Positions 25,409 to 34,577 of a stretch of DNA of 64,000 nt are shown here, one piece after another (the stretch's first letter is position 1; every line of letters begins with the position of its first letter). A model generated the notes under the pieces. The model was not told where the DNA came from. It searched no databases and saw nothing but the letters and a program-made list of their open reading frames with translations. The stretch is from Acidobacteriota bacterium. Its GTDB lineage: Bacteria > Acidobacteriota > Vicinamibacteria > Fen-336. Made by a program: the position numbers and the translations under genes. The DNA lies in the NCBI GenBank assembly GCA_011526565.1, contig WYBL01000140.1:55656-119655 (forward strand), given 5' to 3'.

Positions 25409-26620
25409 TCACGATCCGTCGGCGGCGGCGAGGAGGGCGGCGAGGCGGGCCGCGCGCGCGTCCCAGGTGAGTTCGGCGCCGTCGGCGCGGGCGGCGGCCG
25501 CGAGGCGAGCGGCGAGGGCGCGGTCGGCACGGAGCCGGACGAGGGCCGCCGCAAGCGCCGCGGGGTCGTCGGGCGTCACGAGCAGGGCGTTGTGCTCGTC
25601 GACGAGCAGTTCGGCGCAGTCGGGCAGCCGCGGCGCCACGATCGGCCGCCCCGCGGCCAGGTACAGGAACAGCTTCATCGGCAGCACCGTGTCGCCGATC
25701 GTGCGCAGCGGGGCCGCCGCCGGCGGCACGACCAGCACGTCCGCGGCGTGCAGGCGCAACGCCAGCTCGGGAGCGGCGAGCCAGCCGTCGCAGCGGCAGT
25801 GCAGGCGGGCCTCGCCTGCGCGCGCGCGCAGCCACTCCGCTTCGGCCGGCTGGGCGCCGACCAAGGCGAGCTCCAGCCCGCCCACCCGCGCCGCGCCGTC
25901 GATCACGACGCCGAGCCCCTTGCCGGCGCGGCAGTGGCCGGCGTAGACCGCGATGAAGGCGTCCGGCGGCCAGCCGAGGCGCGCGCGCGCTTCCGCCCGC
26001 GGCACCCGCGGCTCGAGATCGCCCGGTTCGTGGCCGTTCAGCACCCGGTGGACCCGCCCCGCCGGCACTCCCGCGCGCACGAAGGCGTCGCGGGCGAAGG
26101 CGGAGTGGGTGGTGACGCCTGCGAAGCCCGGGTGCCGGGCCAGCCAGCGGAACAGCCGGGCCCACAGGGGGTGCCGGTCGGGCAGCGGCTTGTAGGTGTC
26201 GAACCAGACCCGGCAGCCGAACGCGAGCGCGACGAGGGCCGCGCCGAGGTTCCGCGTCACGATCAGGCGCCGGCCGCGGCGGCGCGCGGCCAGCACGCCC
26301 GCCAGTGCGTGGAACGGCTTGACCAGGCCGCGCAGGCTCGACGGCGGGCCGGGCACCTCGCACAGCGGCGGCGCCGCGTCCAGGTGATAGGCCCGCGCGA
26401 CCCGCGCCATCCGCTCGGCGGCAGGCTGGCGCCACGTGCGCCAGCGCCGGGGCGCGACCAGCAGCACGTCCACGCCGGCCCGGGCGAGGGCCGCTGCGGT
26501 CTTGACGATCTGCTCGGTGTCCGTGTGGTGGCTGGGGAAACGCTCGTCGCTGACGATCGCCAGCGGCGGCGGGCGAAGTTCGTGCGAAGCGGGCGGGATC
26601 GGGGAGAGTGGCGAAGTCAT
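25409..26620 (-). CDS. Glycosyltransferase family 4-like protein
   Basis: The 403-residue protein has the two Rossmann-like halves of GT-B enzymes: an N-terminal part with SDERFPSHHTDTEQI and LLVAPRRWR, and a C-terminal part with YAGHCRAGKGL, ADVLVVPPA, PMKLFLYLAAGRPIVAP and LLVTPDDP, the usual donor-nucleotide site region. It lacks a membrane helix, so it is cytosolic. It is divergent from the CDP-alcohol phosphatidyltransferase gene 54 bases away, at the left edge of the envelope cluster. Confidence 0.85.
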   Translation of the reverse strand: MTSPLSPIPPASHELRPPPLAIVSDERFPSHHTDTEQIVKTAAALARAGVDVLLVAPRRWRTWRQPAAERMARVARAYHLDAAPPLCEVPGPPSSLRGLVKPFHALAGVLAARRRGRRLIVTRNLGAALVALAFGCRVWFDTYKPLPDRHPLWARLFRWLARHPGFAGVTTHSAFARDAFVRAGVPAGRVHRVLNGHEPGDLEPRVPRAEARARLGWPPDAFIAVYAGHCRAGKGLGVVIDGAARVGGLELALVGAQPAEAEWLRARAGEARLHCRCDGWLAAPELALRLHAADVLVVPPAAAPLRTIGDTVLPMKLFLYLAAGRPIVAPRLPDCAELLVDEHNALLVTPDDPAALAAALVRLRADRALAARLAAAARADGAELTWDARAARLAALLAAADGS

Positions 26621-26674
26621 TGCGGGGAGCGCTGGCCCGGCGGTTGCTGTCCATCACCTAGCAAGGCCCGCGCC

Positions 26675-27844
26675 GTGACCATCGCCCTGTTCCAGCTCGA
26701 CGCTCCCGCAGGTCTCGCGCCCGACTGGTGGCGGGAGCCGCGCGCGGGAGTCTCGGTGCTGCAGCGCCTGCTGGTGGCGGCAGCGGCCGCGGGCGTGCGC
26801 CAGGTCCACCTCGTCGGCGGGCCGGGCCGGGGTTCGCTCGTCGAACTCGGCGTGCGCCTGCCCGCCTCCGATCCGCGACTGCCCGCGGTGCGCTGGGACG
26901 CGCCCGATCCGGCTGTCGCGCGCCTCGAGCTGGACGCGGGCCGCGCGCCGCATCCGGCGCTCTGGGCCCGGGTCATCGGTCGGACCGGCGAGTACGTGGA
27001 CGCCGCCGGCACCGCCGTCGGGTTGCGCTGGCGACCGCCAGGCGGCGGCCCGCTGGCGCCGGAACCGCTGCCGCCGGGCCTGTGGGTCGAGCGCCTCGAC
27101 AGGGCCGCGGGCCGCACGCGCTTCGAGGACGCGCTCTTCGCCGGCCTCGTGAAGCCGACCGACGGCTGGGTCTCGCGCCGCTTCAACCGGCCGCTGTCGC
27201 TGCGGCTGACCCGGCTGCTGGCGCCGCTGCCGGTGTCGCCCGACGCCATGACCGCGGTGGGGCTCGGCTGCGGTGTCGCGGCTGCCTTCTGTTCCGCGCA
27301 GGGTTCTTACGCGGGGTTCGCGGCGGGCGGCGTGCTCTACCAGGCGGCCAGCGTGCTCGACGGCGTCGACGGCGAGCTGGCGCGGCTCAAGCACCTCGGC
27401 ACCCGCCGCGGAGAGTGGCTCGACACGATCTGCGACGACGCGACCACCGTGCTCTACCTCGCGGGCGTGACCGCCGGCACCGCGCGCGCGGGCGGCCCGC
27501 CGGCGCTCGTCGCCACGGGCCTGCTCGCGGTCGCGCTGGTGCTCGTCGCCGTCGGTTTCCTGTACGCGAAGCTGCTGCAGATCGGCGCCACCAGCCTGCT
27601 CGCGCTGGAGCCGACCCGCGACTCGGCCGAGCTGCACGCGCTGCCGGGCGGCCGCCTCGTCGGCCGCCTGCAGCCGCTCGTCAAGCACGACGCCTACGCG
27701 CTCGGCTTCATGCTCTTCGCCCTCGCGGGTTTCGCGTGGCTGGCGCTGGTCGGCACCGCGCTGGCGATGGGCGTGACGATCGTGACCTTCGCCGCGCTCG
27801 CGCTGCGCCGGCGCATCGCCGCTCCCGGGCCCGATCGTGCGTGA
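26675..27844 (+). CDS. CDP-alcohol phosphatidyltransferase with a degenerate N-terminal domain
   Basis: Start GTG 26675, 389 residues. The C-terminal ~220 residues are a membrane CDP-alcohol phosphatidyltransferase with the full catalytic motif DGVDGELARLK...GEWLDTICDD (four Asp) and about six membrane helices. The N-terminal ~170 residues (LQRLLVAAAAAGVRQVHLVGG...) look like a nucleotidyltransferase-like Rossmann domain without its glycine-rich loop or acidic site. That layout recalls bifunctional inositol-phosphate cytidylyltransferase/DIPP synthases with a dead first half. Separate nucleotidyltransferases in the cluster could supply the CDP-alcohol. Confidence 0.85.
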   Translation: MTIALFQLDAPAGLAPDWWREPRAGVSVLQRLLVAAAAAGVRQVHLVGGPGRGSLVELGVRLPASDPRLPAVRWDAPDPAVARLELDAGRAPHPALWARVIGRTGEYVDAAGTAVGLRWRPPGGGPLAPEPLPPGLWVERLDRAAGRTRFEDALFAGLVKPTDGWVSRRFNRPLSLRLTRLLAPLPVSPDAMTAVGLGCGVAAAFCSAQGSYAGFAAGGVLYQAASVLDGVDGELARLKHLGTRRGEWLDTICDDATTVLYLAGVTAGTARAGGPPALVATGLLAVALVLVAVGFLYAKLLQIGATSLLALEPTRDSAELHALPGGRLVGRLQPLVKHDAYALGFMLFALAGFAWLALVGTALAMGVTIVTFAALALRRRIAAPGPDRA

Positions 27845-28553
27845 GCGCTGGCCGTCGGCGGCGCTGGCCGCGACGCTGCTCGCGATGCCGACCCTCGGCG
27901 GCGGGACCCCGGGCTGCGACGACGCCCTCGCGCGTCGCGAGGCCGCCGTCGCGGCGGCGCCGGCCGACCTGCGGGTCGCCGCCGGCTATCGCCAGGAGGC
28001 GATCCGCTGCGGCCAGGTCGCGCGCGCGTCGCGCTTCCTCGACGCGCTCGCAAAGCGCCACCCGCGGGTGGCCAACGCCTGGGTCAACGCGGCGCTCGCG
28101 GTGATTGACGACATCCCCGGCCGCAGCAACCTGAAGCAGGGCCTGCTGGGTCGGCGCGCGTCGGAGCGGCTGGCGCGGGCCCTCGAACTGGAGCGCTCCG
28201 ACGTCGCCCACTACCTGCGCGGCCGGGTCGGGCTCTTCTACCCGCGCGTGTTCGGGGTCGCGCCGCGCGCGATTCGCGACCTCGAGGCGGCGCTCGCCCT
28301 GCAGCGCGCCGCGCCGCCGCGCCGCTACCACGCGCTCACCTACGTGACGCTGGGCGACGCCTATCACTATCGGGCCGGCCGCCGGGCCGAGGCCCGCGCC
28401 TTGTGGCAGGAGGGGTTGCGCCGCTTCCCGGGCCACCCGGAGCTGGAGGCGCGGCTCGCCCGCGAGGGCGACGCGCTCAAGAAGCTGATCCAGCGCGCCC
28501 TCGACTGCGATCGCCGCATCGACACCAGCCTGCACGAGCTGGACGAGGGCTGA
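27837..28553 (+). CDS. Secreted TPR-like repeat protein
   Basis: Start GTG 27837, overlapping the previous gene by eight bases. The 238-residue protein has an N-terminal hydrophobic stretch (AALAATLLAMPTLGG) followed by Cys, so it is either secreted or a lipoprotein. The rest is helical with TPR-like units (ALTYVTLGDAYHYRAGRRAEARALWQEGLRRFPGHPEL). It has no catalytic motif; it is probably a periplasmic interaction protein in the envelope cluster. Confidence 0.7.
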   Translation: MRERWPSAALAATLLAMPTLGGGTPGCDDALARREAAVAAAPADLRVAAGYRQEAIRCGQVARASRFLDALAKRHPRVANAWVNAALAVIDDIPGRSNLKQGLLGRRASERLARALELERSDVAHYLRGRVGLFYPRVFGVAPRAIRDLEAALALQRAAPPRRYHALTYVTLGDAYHYRAGRRAEARALWQEGLRRFPGHPELEARLAREGDALKKLIQRALDCDRRIDTSLHELDEG

Positions 28554-28557
28554 GGGG

Positions 28558-29679
28558 TTGGAGCCGCGCCGCTTCGCGCTGTGGCGCAACGTGTTCCTGC
28601 CGCACTCGGAAACCTTCGTCCACGACGAGCTGCGCGCGCACGAGCGCTGGCGGGGCACGGTGTTGTGCCTCGGGCGCCCGGCCGTGGGGGCGTTCCCGTG
28701 GCCCGACGTGGTCCGCGTCGCCCCGGTGCGGGCGCTGCCCGGCCGCGCCCGCGCGATCGATCGCGCGCTCGCCGGCTGCGAGCTGCTCCACGCCCACTTC
28801 GCGCACAACGCCGCCTGGGCGCTGCCGTTCGCCCGCCGCCACCGCCTGCCGCTCGTCGTCTCGCTGCACGGGCGCGACGTCGCCGCGCCGGGAGGCCTGA
28901 CCGAGCCCGCGTGGTGGCCGTGGGGGTGGCGCCGTCGCGCGGTGTGGCAGGAGACGGCGCTGTTCCTCGCGGCAGGCGCCGACCTCGCCCGCGAGGCGGT
29001 GCGCCGCGGCTTCCCGCGCGATCGCGTCGTCGTCCACCGCCTCGGCGTCGATCTCGAGCGCTTCCGTCCGCCGCCCGCGCCGGCGTCCGGCCCGCCGCGG
29101 GTGCTGATGGTCGGCCGCTTCGTGCCGAAGAAGGGCCACGAGGACGGCCTGCGCGCGTTCGCTCGCGCTCGTGCCGCCGGGCTCGACGCGCGCCTCACGC
29201 TGATCGGCGCCGGGCCCCTGCTCGGCGCGTACCGCCGCCGCATCGCGGAGCTCGGCCTCGCGGACCGGGTCGAGCTGCCGGGCCCGCTCTCGCACGACGC
29301 CGTCGCCGAGCGGCTGCGGAGTGCCGTGGTCCTGCTCGCGCCGAGCGTCGTGGCCCGCGACGGAGATCGCGACTCGGGGCTGATCGTCGCCAAGGAGGCG
29401 GCGGCCTGCGGCGTACCGGTGCTGGCGACGCGCCACGGCGGCCTGCCGGAGATCGTGGACGACGGCGCGACCGGCGTTCTGGTGGCCGAGGGCGACTGGC
29501 GCGCGCTCGGCGACGCCCTCGCGGCGCTGCTGCGCGACCCGGCGCGCCGGGCTGCCTGGGGCGCCGCGGGCCGGCTCAAGATGGAGCGCGAGTACGACCT
29601 GCGCGAGCGCGTGCGCGCCCTCGAGAGAATCTACGACGGCATCGCCGCGCGCCGCGCGAATCGCGCCTCGACCTCGTAG
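28558..29679 (+). CDS. Glycosyltransferase family 4 protein
   Basis: The 373-residue GT-B protein has HAHFAHNAAW and VVSLHGRDVA in the acceptor half. The donor half has VGRFVPKKGHEDGL, LTLIGAGPLL and the E-x7-E segment SGLIVAKEAAACGVPVLAT, with GGLPEIVDDG, which is typical of GT4 (group 1) transferases. The assigned start TTG 28558 is five bases after the previous stop, and the usual ribosome site is too close, so the start is uncertain by a few codons. Its 3' end overlaps the convergent activase gene by 49 bases. Confidence 0.88.
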   Translation: MEPRRFALWRNVFLPHSETFVHDELRAHERWRGTVLCLGRPAVGAFPWPDVVRVAPVRALPGRARAIDRALAGCELLHAHFAHNAAWALPFARRHRLPLVVSLHGRDVAAPGGLTEPAWWPWGWRRRAVWQETALFLAAGADLAREAVRRGFPRDRVVVHRLGVDLERFRPPPAPASGPPRVLMVGRFVPKKGHEDGLRAFARARAAGLDARLTLIGAGPLLGAYRRRIAELGLADRVELPGPLSHDAVAERLRSAVVLLAPSVVARDGDRDSGLIVAKEAAACGVPVLATRHGGLPEIVDDGATGVLVAEGDWRALGDALAALLRDPARRAAWGAAGRLKMEREYDLRERVRALERIYDGIAARRANRASTS

Positions 29680-32600
29680 AGGAACGCGTCGAGCGCCTCC
29701 GGGTCGATCGGGTCGCCGTTGAGCTGCAGGCAGAGCACGTGCATGTCGTCGGCCGGCGCGGCGTGGGGGAACTGGGCTTCCGCCACCCGCGCGGCCATGC
29801 ACTCGAGCGGCGCCACGCTCAGCACCCCGTCGAGGTCGCCGGCACGCCACGCGTGCAGCGCGCCGCCCAGCGTCAGCGCGGGCTCGCCCTCGAGCTGGTG
29901 TCGGATGAACGGCGCCGCGGCGCGCAGCTCTGCGGCTGCGGAGGGCGGCTGGGGCCAACCGAACGGCCGGCGCACGAGCTGCCAGGCCCGAGCCTGGATC
30001 CGGGCCTGGATGAAGGCGCTGAAGCGGGTGGCTGCATCGCGCGGGATGCCGACCAGCGCGTTGATGTGCTCCTGGTACTCGAGCCAGGGATGGACGGGCT
30101 CGACGCGCACGCGGATGCCGCGCGCGAGCAGGCGACGGACCAGGTCGTCGGTCGCGAACGGATCGAGCCGCACGTAGATCTCGCCGACCACGAGCACGGC
30201 CGGCCGCGGTCGCGGGTCGCGCAACGCGGCCAACTCGCGCGCCGCCTCGCGCAGGAAGGGCCCGCAGCCGAACAAGCGGCCCCGCGCGACCTCGGCAAGC
30301 GCGCGGCGAGCGCCGATTTCACCGGCCGCGGTGCACTCGAGGTGGGCGAGCAACTCGCGCAGCCGTCGCAGGTGGGCCGCGCTCACGGCCGCGGGGTCGG
30401 GCGCGCCGGCCAGCGCGTCGCAGCGCATCGCCTCCAGCAGCTCGGCGGCCATCAGGCCGCTGAAGACCAGGGCCGCGAGGCCCGCCGGCGCGCCCTCGAA
30501 GTAACCGTCGTCGGAGGGTGTCCACAGCCGCACCCGCGAGTCGAGGCCGAGACGCTCGAAGACGAGGCGGTCCACCGCGTGGTACATGCCGAAGCGGCAC
30601 GGGCCGCGCGCGGTCGGCATCAGCATCGCGAATCGTTCGCCGGGCGCAGCCCGCTCCACGCGCCGCAGCACGCTGCCCAGGGTCAGCGCCAGCGGCAGGC
30701 ACTCCTTGCCCGTCGTGTGCCGGCGGCCCGCCTCGAGCGCGGCCCGGTCGGGCACGGGCAGGCACTCGGCCGCGACGCCGAGCCCGCGCAGGCAGGCCGC
30801 CAGCGCTTCGGTGCCCGGGCCGAGCCGCGGCAGCAGCACCACGCGCCCCTCGTCGTGCAGAGCTCGCAGCCGGGTCGGCGCAGGGTCGAGCCGGGTCAGC
30901 GAACGCGCCGCCGGTGCCGCCAGGGGAGCGGAGCGCGCTCGGCGATCCTCCCCCACGCAGTGCAGGAAGGCCTCGACCCGGGTCCGGGTGCCGGCGTCGC
31001 CGGCGTGCCCGTCGGTCTCGATCACCGCCCAGGGCTTGCCGCGCATCAGGTCGGCGAAGAGGTGGAGCAGGAAGCTGTCCGGGCCGCAGGCGTAGTTGGA
31101 GCACCACAGCCCGTACTGGTCGCGGGCGTGGCGCACGTCGTGGGCCGCGCGCAGCAGCCGCTGCCCTGAGCTCCAGAACACGGAGCGCAGGACAGGCGCG
31201 TCGTCGCGGGTCGGGTAGCAGTCGGCCGGCACGGCCAGCGCGCCCTGCTCGCGCAGGATCGCCGGCACGTGCGCGTCGAGCGCGCGGTTGTGGATCGTGT
31301 AGGCGCGGCCGAGGACGACGACGACGGGCAGCTCGTGCCGCGCGGCGTAGTCGAGCACGCGCGCGCCGACCGCGCGGCAGTCGCGCTCGAAGCGCTCCTG
31401 GACGGTGATCGCCCGCGCCAGTGCCGCGTCAGCCCGGCACTCCGGCAGGCCGAGCCCTCGGGCCAGCGCGCGCAGCTCGCGGCGCACGCTGGCGGCGCGC
31501 AGGCCGTCGCGGGCCATCACCAACACGGGCGAGAGCGCGTCGGGGCCACGGCTGCCGTTGCGCGCGGCCAGGCTGGTGCGCAGGATGTCGGCGCTGCCCG
31601 TGACGATCGGGCAGGTCACCGAGCGGCCCTCGTCGCGCGCGGGAGGCAGCTCGACCAGCATCGGCAGGAACAGGAAGTCCGGGCGCCGCTCGGCCAGCTC
31701 GCCCACCAGCCCGTGGTAGAGCTGCATCGGAGCGCAGAACGGCACCGTCGCCTCCTCCACGCCGCGACGCAGCGCGGGCCGCGCGCCGCGCGCGACCTCG
31801 ACGTCCAGTCCCAGCTCGGCGAAGAAGGTGGCGAAGAAGGGCAGCAGGCCGCGCAGCGCGAACTCGTCCGCCATCGCGACCCGGCGCGGATCGCGCGGCG
31901 CCTCGAGCCCGGCGAGCACCCGCTCCACCAGCAGCTCGCGCTCGCGGAAGCCGTCGGGCGCGTCGTCGGGCAGCCGGACGCGGCCGCTGGTGCTGCCGCG
32001 CTCGTGCAGGGCGCAGGCCCCGCCCCACACGAGGCGCTGGCGGGTGCCGTTCACCTGCGTCTCCAGCCGCTCGATGCGGCAGCGCTGGCCGCTGCCGCCG
32101 CAGCCCGCGCTCGACTCGCACTGGAACTCGGAGCGGCCGGCGACGCGCGCCGCGAGGAAGCGGTCGAGCCCGAGCGCGGGCCCCGAAGCGGCGATCTGCG
32201 GCCGCTCGCGCAGGGTCAGCAGCGCGATGCCGAAGGCGCCCATCGCGCCAGGGTGCGGCGGCACCACGACCTCGCCCCCCGTGTTGCGCGCGACCGCCGC
32301 GGCCAGCGCGTCGGAGGCGAACGGCATGCCCTGGCAGAACACGACCGCGCCGACGGGGCGCTGGCCCTTGACCCGGTTCAGGTAGTTCTGCACGACGGAG
32401 TCGTAGAGGCCGGCGACGATCGCCTCGCGCGGGGCGCCGCTGGCGGTCGCCTCGTCGAGGATCTCGGCCATGAACACCGAGCAGTGCTGGCCGAGCGAGA
32501 CGCCGTGCGGGGCCGAGAGCGCGATCGGCCCCAGCTCGGAGACGTGGGCGACGCCGGTGAACAGCCGGCCCTGTTCCTCGATGAAGGAGCCGGTGCCCGC

Positions 32601-33902
32601 GCTGCACGCCTCGTTCATCGCCGACTCGACGACGCGGCCGTCCTCGAGCCGCACGTACTTGGCGTCCTGGCCGCCGATCTCGAAGATGGTGTCGACCCGC
32701 GGCTCGAGCCGCAGCGCGCCGGCCGCGTGGGCGGCGATCTCGTTGAGCACCAGCACGGAGTCGGGGCCGAAGCAGGCCGAGAGCAGCGGCCCGACCACCT
32801 CGCGCCCGCTGCCGGTGGCGCCCACCGCGGCGACCGGGGCCGCGCCCCAGGGGTGCTCGAGGAACTCGCCGGCCAGGCGCTGGGCTGCGCCGACCGGGTC
32901 GCCCGCGGTGGCGGTGTAGGCGTGCCACAGCAGCGTGCCGTCGGCGGCGTCGACGGCCGCGGCCTTGGTGCCCGTCGACCCGACGTCGAGCCCGAGCACG
33001 ACCCGCGCGCGCGGGCGCTGTGCGGGGGCCGGCAGCGACGGCGCGGGCAGCCGCCGCACCCGCGCCAGCGCATCCGCGAGCGGCGGCAGCGGGTCGAGGC
33101 GAGGCGGCGCCGTGTCGACCGCGCGCCGGCCCGGCCCGTCCGCACGCGCGGCCAGCAGCGCGCAGCCGAGCGCCTCGAGGAACGGCGCGTCGGCGGCATC
33201 GAGCTCGAGCGCCTGCAGGCCGTGGCGCGCGAGGAACGCGGCGAAGTGGGCGCGCACCCGCCGCGAGCGCGCGACGCCGCCGCACAACGCGACCCGCGGC
33301 GGGCACACCCGCGGCCGCACCAGCGCCTCGGCGCTCTCGGCGACCGCGTCGAACAGCCCGGCCAGCACCCGCGCGCGGTCGTGGCCCGCGTTGGCGAGGT
33401 GGGTCATGTCGGTCTTCAGGATCACGGGGCAGCGGCCGGACAGCGCTGCCGCGTCGGGTGCGTTCGCCGCCAGCGCGTCGGCTTCCTCGACGTCGAGCCC
33501 GAAGCGGGCCACGAGCTGGCGCAGGAAGTTGCCGGTGCCCTGCGAGCAGCGCGGGCTCTCGCGCGGCACGACGCGGCCGCCCGCGCGCAGCTCCAGCGCC
33601 TGCACGCCGTGCGAGCCGATCGACACCAGCGTCGCCGGCGCGTCGCCCGCGAGGAAACGGAAGCCCGCCGCGCGGCCCTCGCCTTCCGGCACCCGCGGCC
33701 GGCCCAGCGCCCGCGACAGGCGCCCGCAGGCGAGCTGCGCGTCACCGTCGACGCCCCACGCGGCGAGCGCCTCCGCGAGCCGCCGCCCCGGTTGTTTCGC
33801 GTGCTCGAGCAGCACGCGGTGCCGCCACTCGAGGCGTTCGCCCTCGCGCTCGAGCAGCACGACCTTCAGCGTCTCCGCCCCGGCGTCGATGCCGACGTAA
33901 CA
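29631..33902 (-). CDS. Giant acyl-CoA dehydratase activase-like protein (two ASKHA domains + DUF2229)
   Basis: About 1,420 residues. The first BadF/HgdC-type ATPase domain begins YVGIDAGAETLK and has RCSQGTGNFL. The second begins VVLGLDVGSTGTKAAAV and has EIGGQDAKY, NEACSAGTGSF and HCSVFMAEI, with the cysteines that hold the inter-subunit [4Fe-4S] cluster in known activases. Then follow FQCESSAGCGGSGQRC, a DUF2229 (HgdB-like) region with CSNYACGPDSF, and an uncharacterised C-terminal part. Such proteins are thought to drive ATP-dependent low-potential electron transfer. No ATG, GTG or TTG exists in frame near the expected N-terminus, so the 5' end given (33902) is only where homology starts. 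Confidence 0.82.
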   Translation of the reverse strand, partial: CYVGIDAGAETLKVVLLEREGERLEWRHRVLLEHAKQPGRRLAEALAAWGVDGDAQLACGRLSRALGRPRVPEGEGRAAGFRFLAGDAPATLVSIGSHGVQALELRAGGRVVPRESPRCSQGTGNFLRQLVARFGLDVEEADALAANAPDAAALSGRCPVILKTDMTHLANAGHDRARVLAGLFDAVAESAEALVRPRVCPPRVALCGGVARSRRVRAHFAAFLARHGLQALELDAADAPFLEALGCALLAARADGPGRRAVDTAPPRLDPLPPLADALARVRRLPAPSLPAPAQRPRARVVLGLDVGSTGTKAAAVDAADGTLLWHAYTATAGDPVGAAQRLAGEFLEHPWGAAPVAAVGATGSGREVVGPLLSACFGPDSVLVLNEIAAHAAGALRLEPRVDTIFEIGGQDAKYVRLEDGRVVESAMNEACSAGTGSFIEEQGRLFTGVAHVSELGPIALSAPHGVSLGQHCSVFMAEILDEATASGAPREAIVAGLYDSVVQNYLNRVKGQRPVGAVVFCQGMPFASDALAAAVARNTGGEVVVPPHPGAMGAFGIALLTLRERPQIAASGPALGLDRFLAARVAGRSEFQCESSAGCGGSGQRCRIERLETQVNGTRQRLVWGGACALHERGSTSGRVRLPDDAPDGFRERELLVERVLAGLEAPRDPRRVAMADEFALRGLLPFFATFFAELGLDVEVARGARPALRRGVEEATVPFCAPMQLYHGLVGELAERRPDFLFLPMLVELPPARDEGRSVTCPIVTGSADILRTSLAARNGSRGPDALSPVLVMARDGLRAASVRRELRALARGLGLPECRADAALARAITVQERFERDCRAVGARVLDYAARHELPVVVVLGRAYTIHNRALDAHVPAILREQGALAVPADCYPTRDDAPVLRSVFWSSGQRLLRAAHDVRHARDQYGLWCSNYACGPDSFLLHLFADLMRGKPWAVIETDGHAGDAGTRTRVEAFLHCVGEDRRARSAPLAAPAARSLTRLDPAPTRLRALHDEGRVVLLPRLGPGTEALAACLRGLGVAAECLPVPDRAALEAGRRHTTGKECLPLALTLGSVLRRVERAAPGERFAMLMPTARGPCRFGMYHAVDRLVFERLGLDSRVRLWTPSDDGYFEGAPAGLAALVFSGLMAAELLEAMRCDALAGAPDPAAVSAAHLRRLRELLAHLECTAAGEIGARRALAEVARGRLFGCGPFLREAARELAALRDPRPRPAVLVVGEIYVRLDPFATDDLVRRLLARGIRVRVEPVHPWLEYQEHINALVGIPRDAATRFSAFIQARIQARAWQLVRRPFGWPQPPSAAAELRAAAPFIRHQLEGEPALTLGGALHAWRAGDLDGVLSVAPLECMAARVAEAQFPHAAPADDMHVLCLQLNGDPIDPEALDAFLYEVEARFARRAAMPS

Positions 33903-33944
33903 GCCCGCCGCCGCGTCGCGTGCTAGCCTGCCCGCCCTGCGCCG

Positions 33945-34577
33945 ATGAGCCCCGACACTCCCGCCCGCGCCGCCGACTTCTGGTCCGACCTGCGCCGGCT
34001 GCCGAACCTCCTGTCGCTGACGCGGGTCGCCGGCATCGTCATGGCCGCGGGGTTGTACCTTGCCGGCGAGATTGTCTGGGCCTTCGCGATCGCCGTGCCC
34101 GCCGCCCTCACCGACTACGTCGACGGCTGGCTCGCCCGCCGCCGCGGCGAGGTGACGCCGCTCGGGTCCGTGCTCGACCTGATGGCCGACATGCTCTACA
34201 CGCTGTTCTGCCTCGGCGTCGGCGTGCACTCCGGGCTGTGGCCACTGTACCTGCTGTTCGCCTGGGGCCTGCGTGACCTCACCGTCGTCGGCCTGCGGCT
34301 GAACGCGGCGCAGCAGGCATTCACGATCCCCAGCAGCCTGCTCGGCAAGGTCGCCGGCAACGTCAACTACTACGCGATGCTGGTGCTTGGCCTCGACCTG
34401 ATCCGGCCCTTCGCGTCGGCCGACCTCACCGCGGGCGTTCATGTCCTCGGCCTCGCGGGTATTCACGTCGGGATTGGCCTGCAGTGGGTCGCCGGCTGGC
34501 GTTACCTGCGCGAGTACGCAGTGCGCTACCGCAGCCCGCTCGCGCCGTCATCGCGCGAGCCTCACGAAGAAGCGTAG
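33945..34577 (+). CDS. CDP-alcohol phosphatidyltransferase family protein (PgsA-like)
   Basis: The 210-residue membrane protein starts RRLPNLLSLTRVAGIV, the conserved N-terminus of PgsA-type enzymes, and has the catalytic motif TDYVDGWLARRRGEVTPLG followed by DLMAD, with all four aspartates. It has about five to six membrane helices. It would join a CDP-activated alcohol or diacylglycerol to a second hydroxyl compound; the substrate cannot be told. The last 30 bases overlap the convergent outer-membrane protein gene, and the start lies opposite the presumed 5' end of the activase gene. Confidence 0.88.
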   Translation: MSPDTPARAADFWSDLRRLPNLLSLTRVAGIVMAAGLYLAGEIVWAFAIAVPAALTDYVDGWLARRRGEVTPLGSVLDLMADMLYTLFCLGVGVHSGLWPLYLLFAWGLRDLTVVGLRLNAAQQAFTIPSSLLGKVAGNVNYYAMLVLGLDLIRPFASADLTAGVHVLGLAGIHVGIGLQWVAGWRYLREYAVRYRSPLAPSSREPHEEA

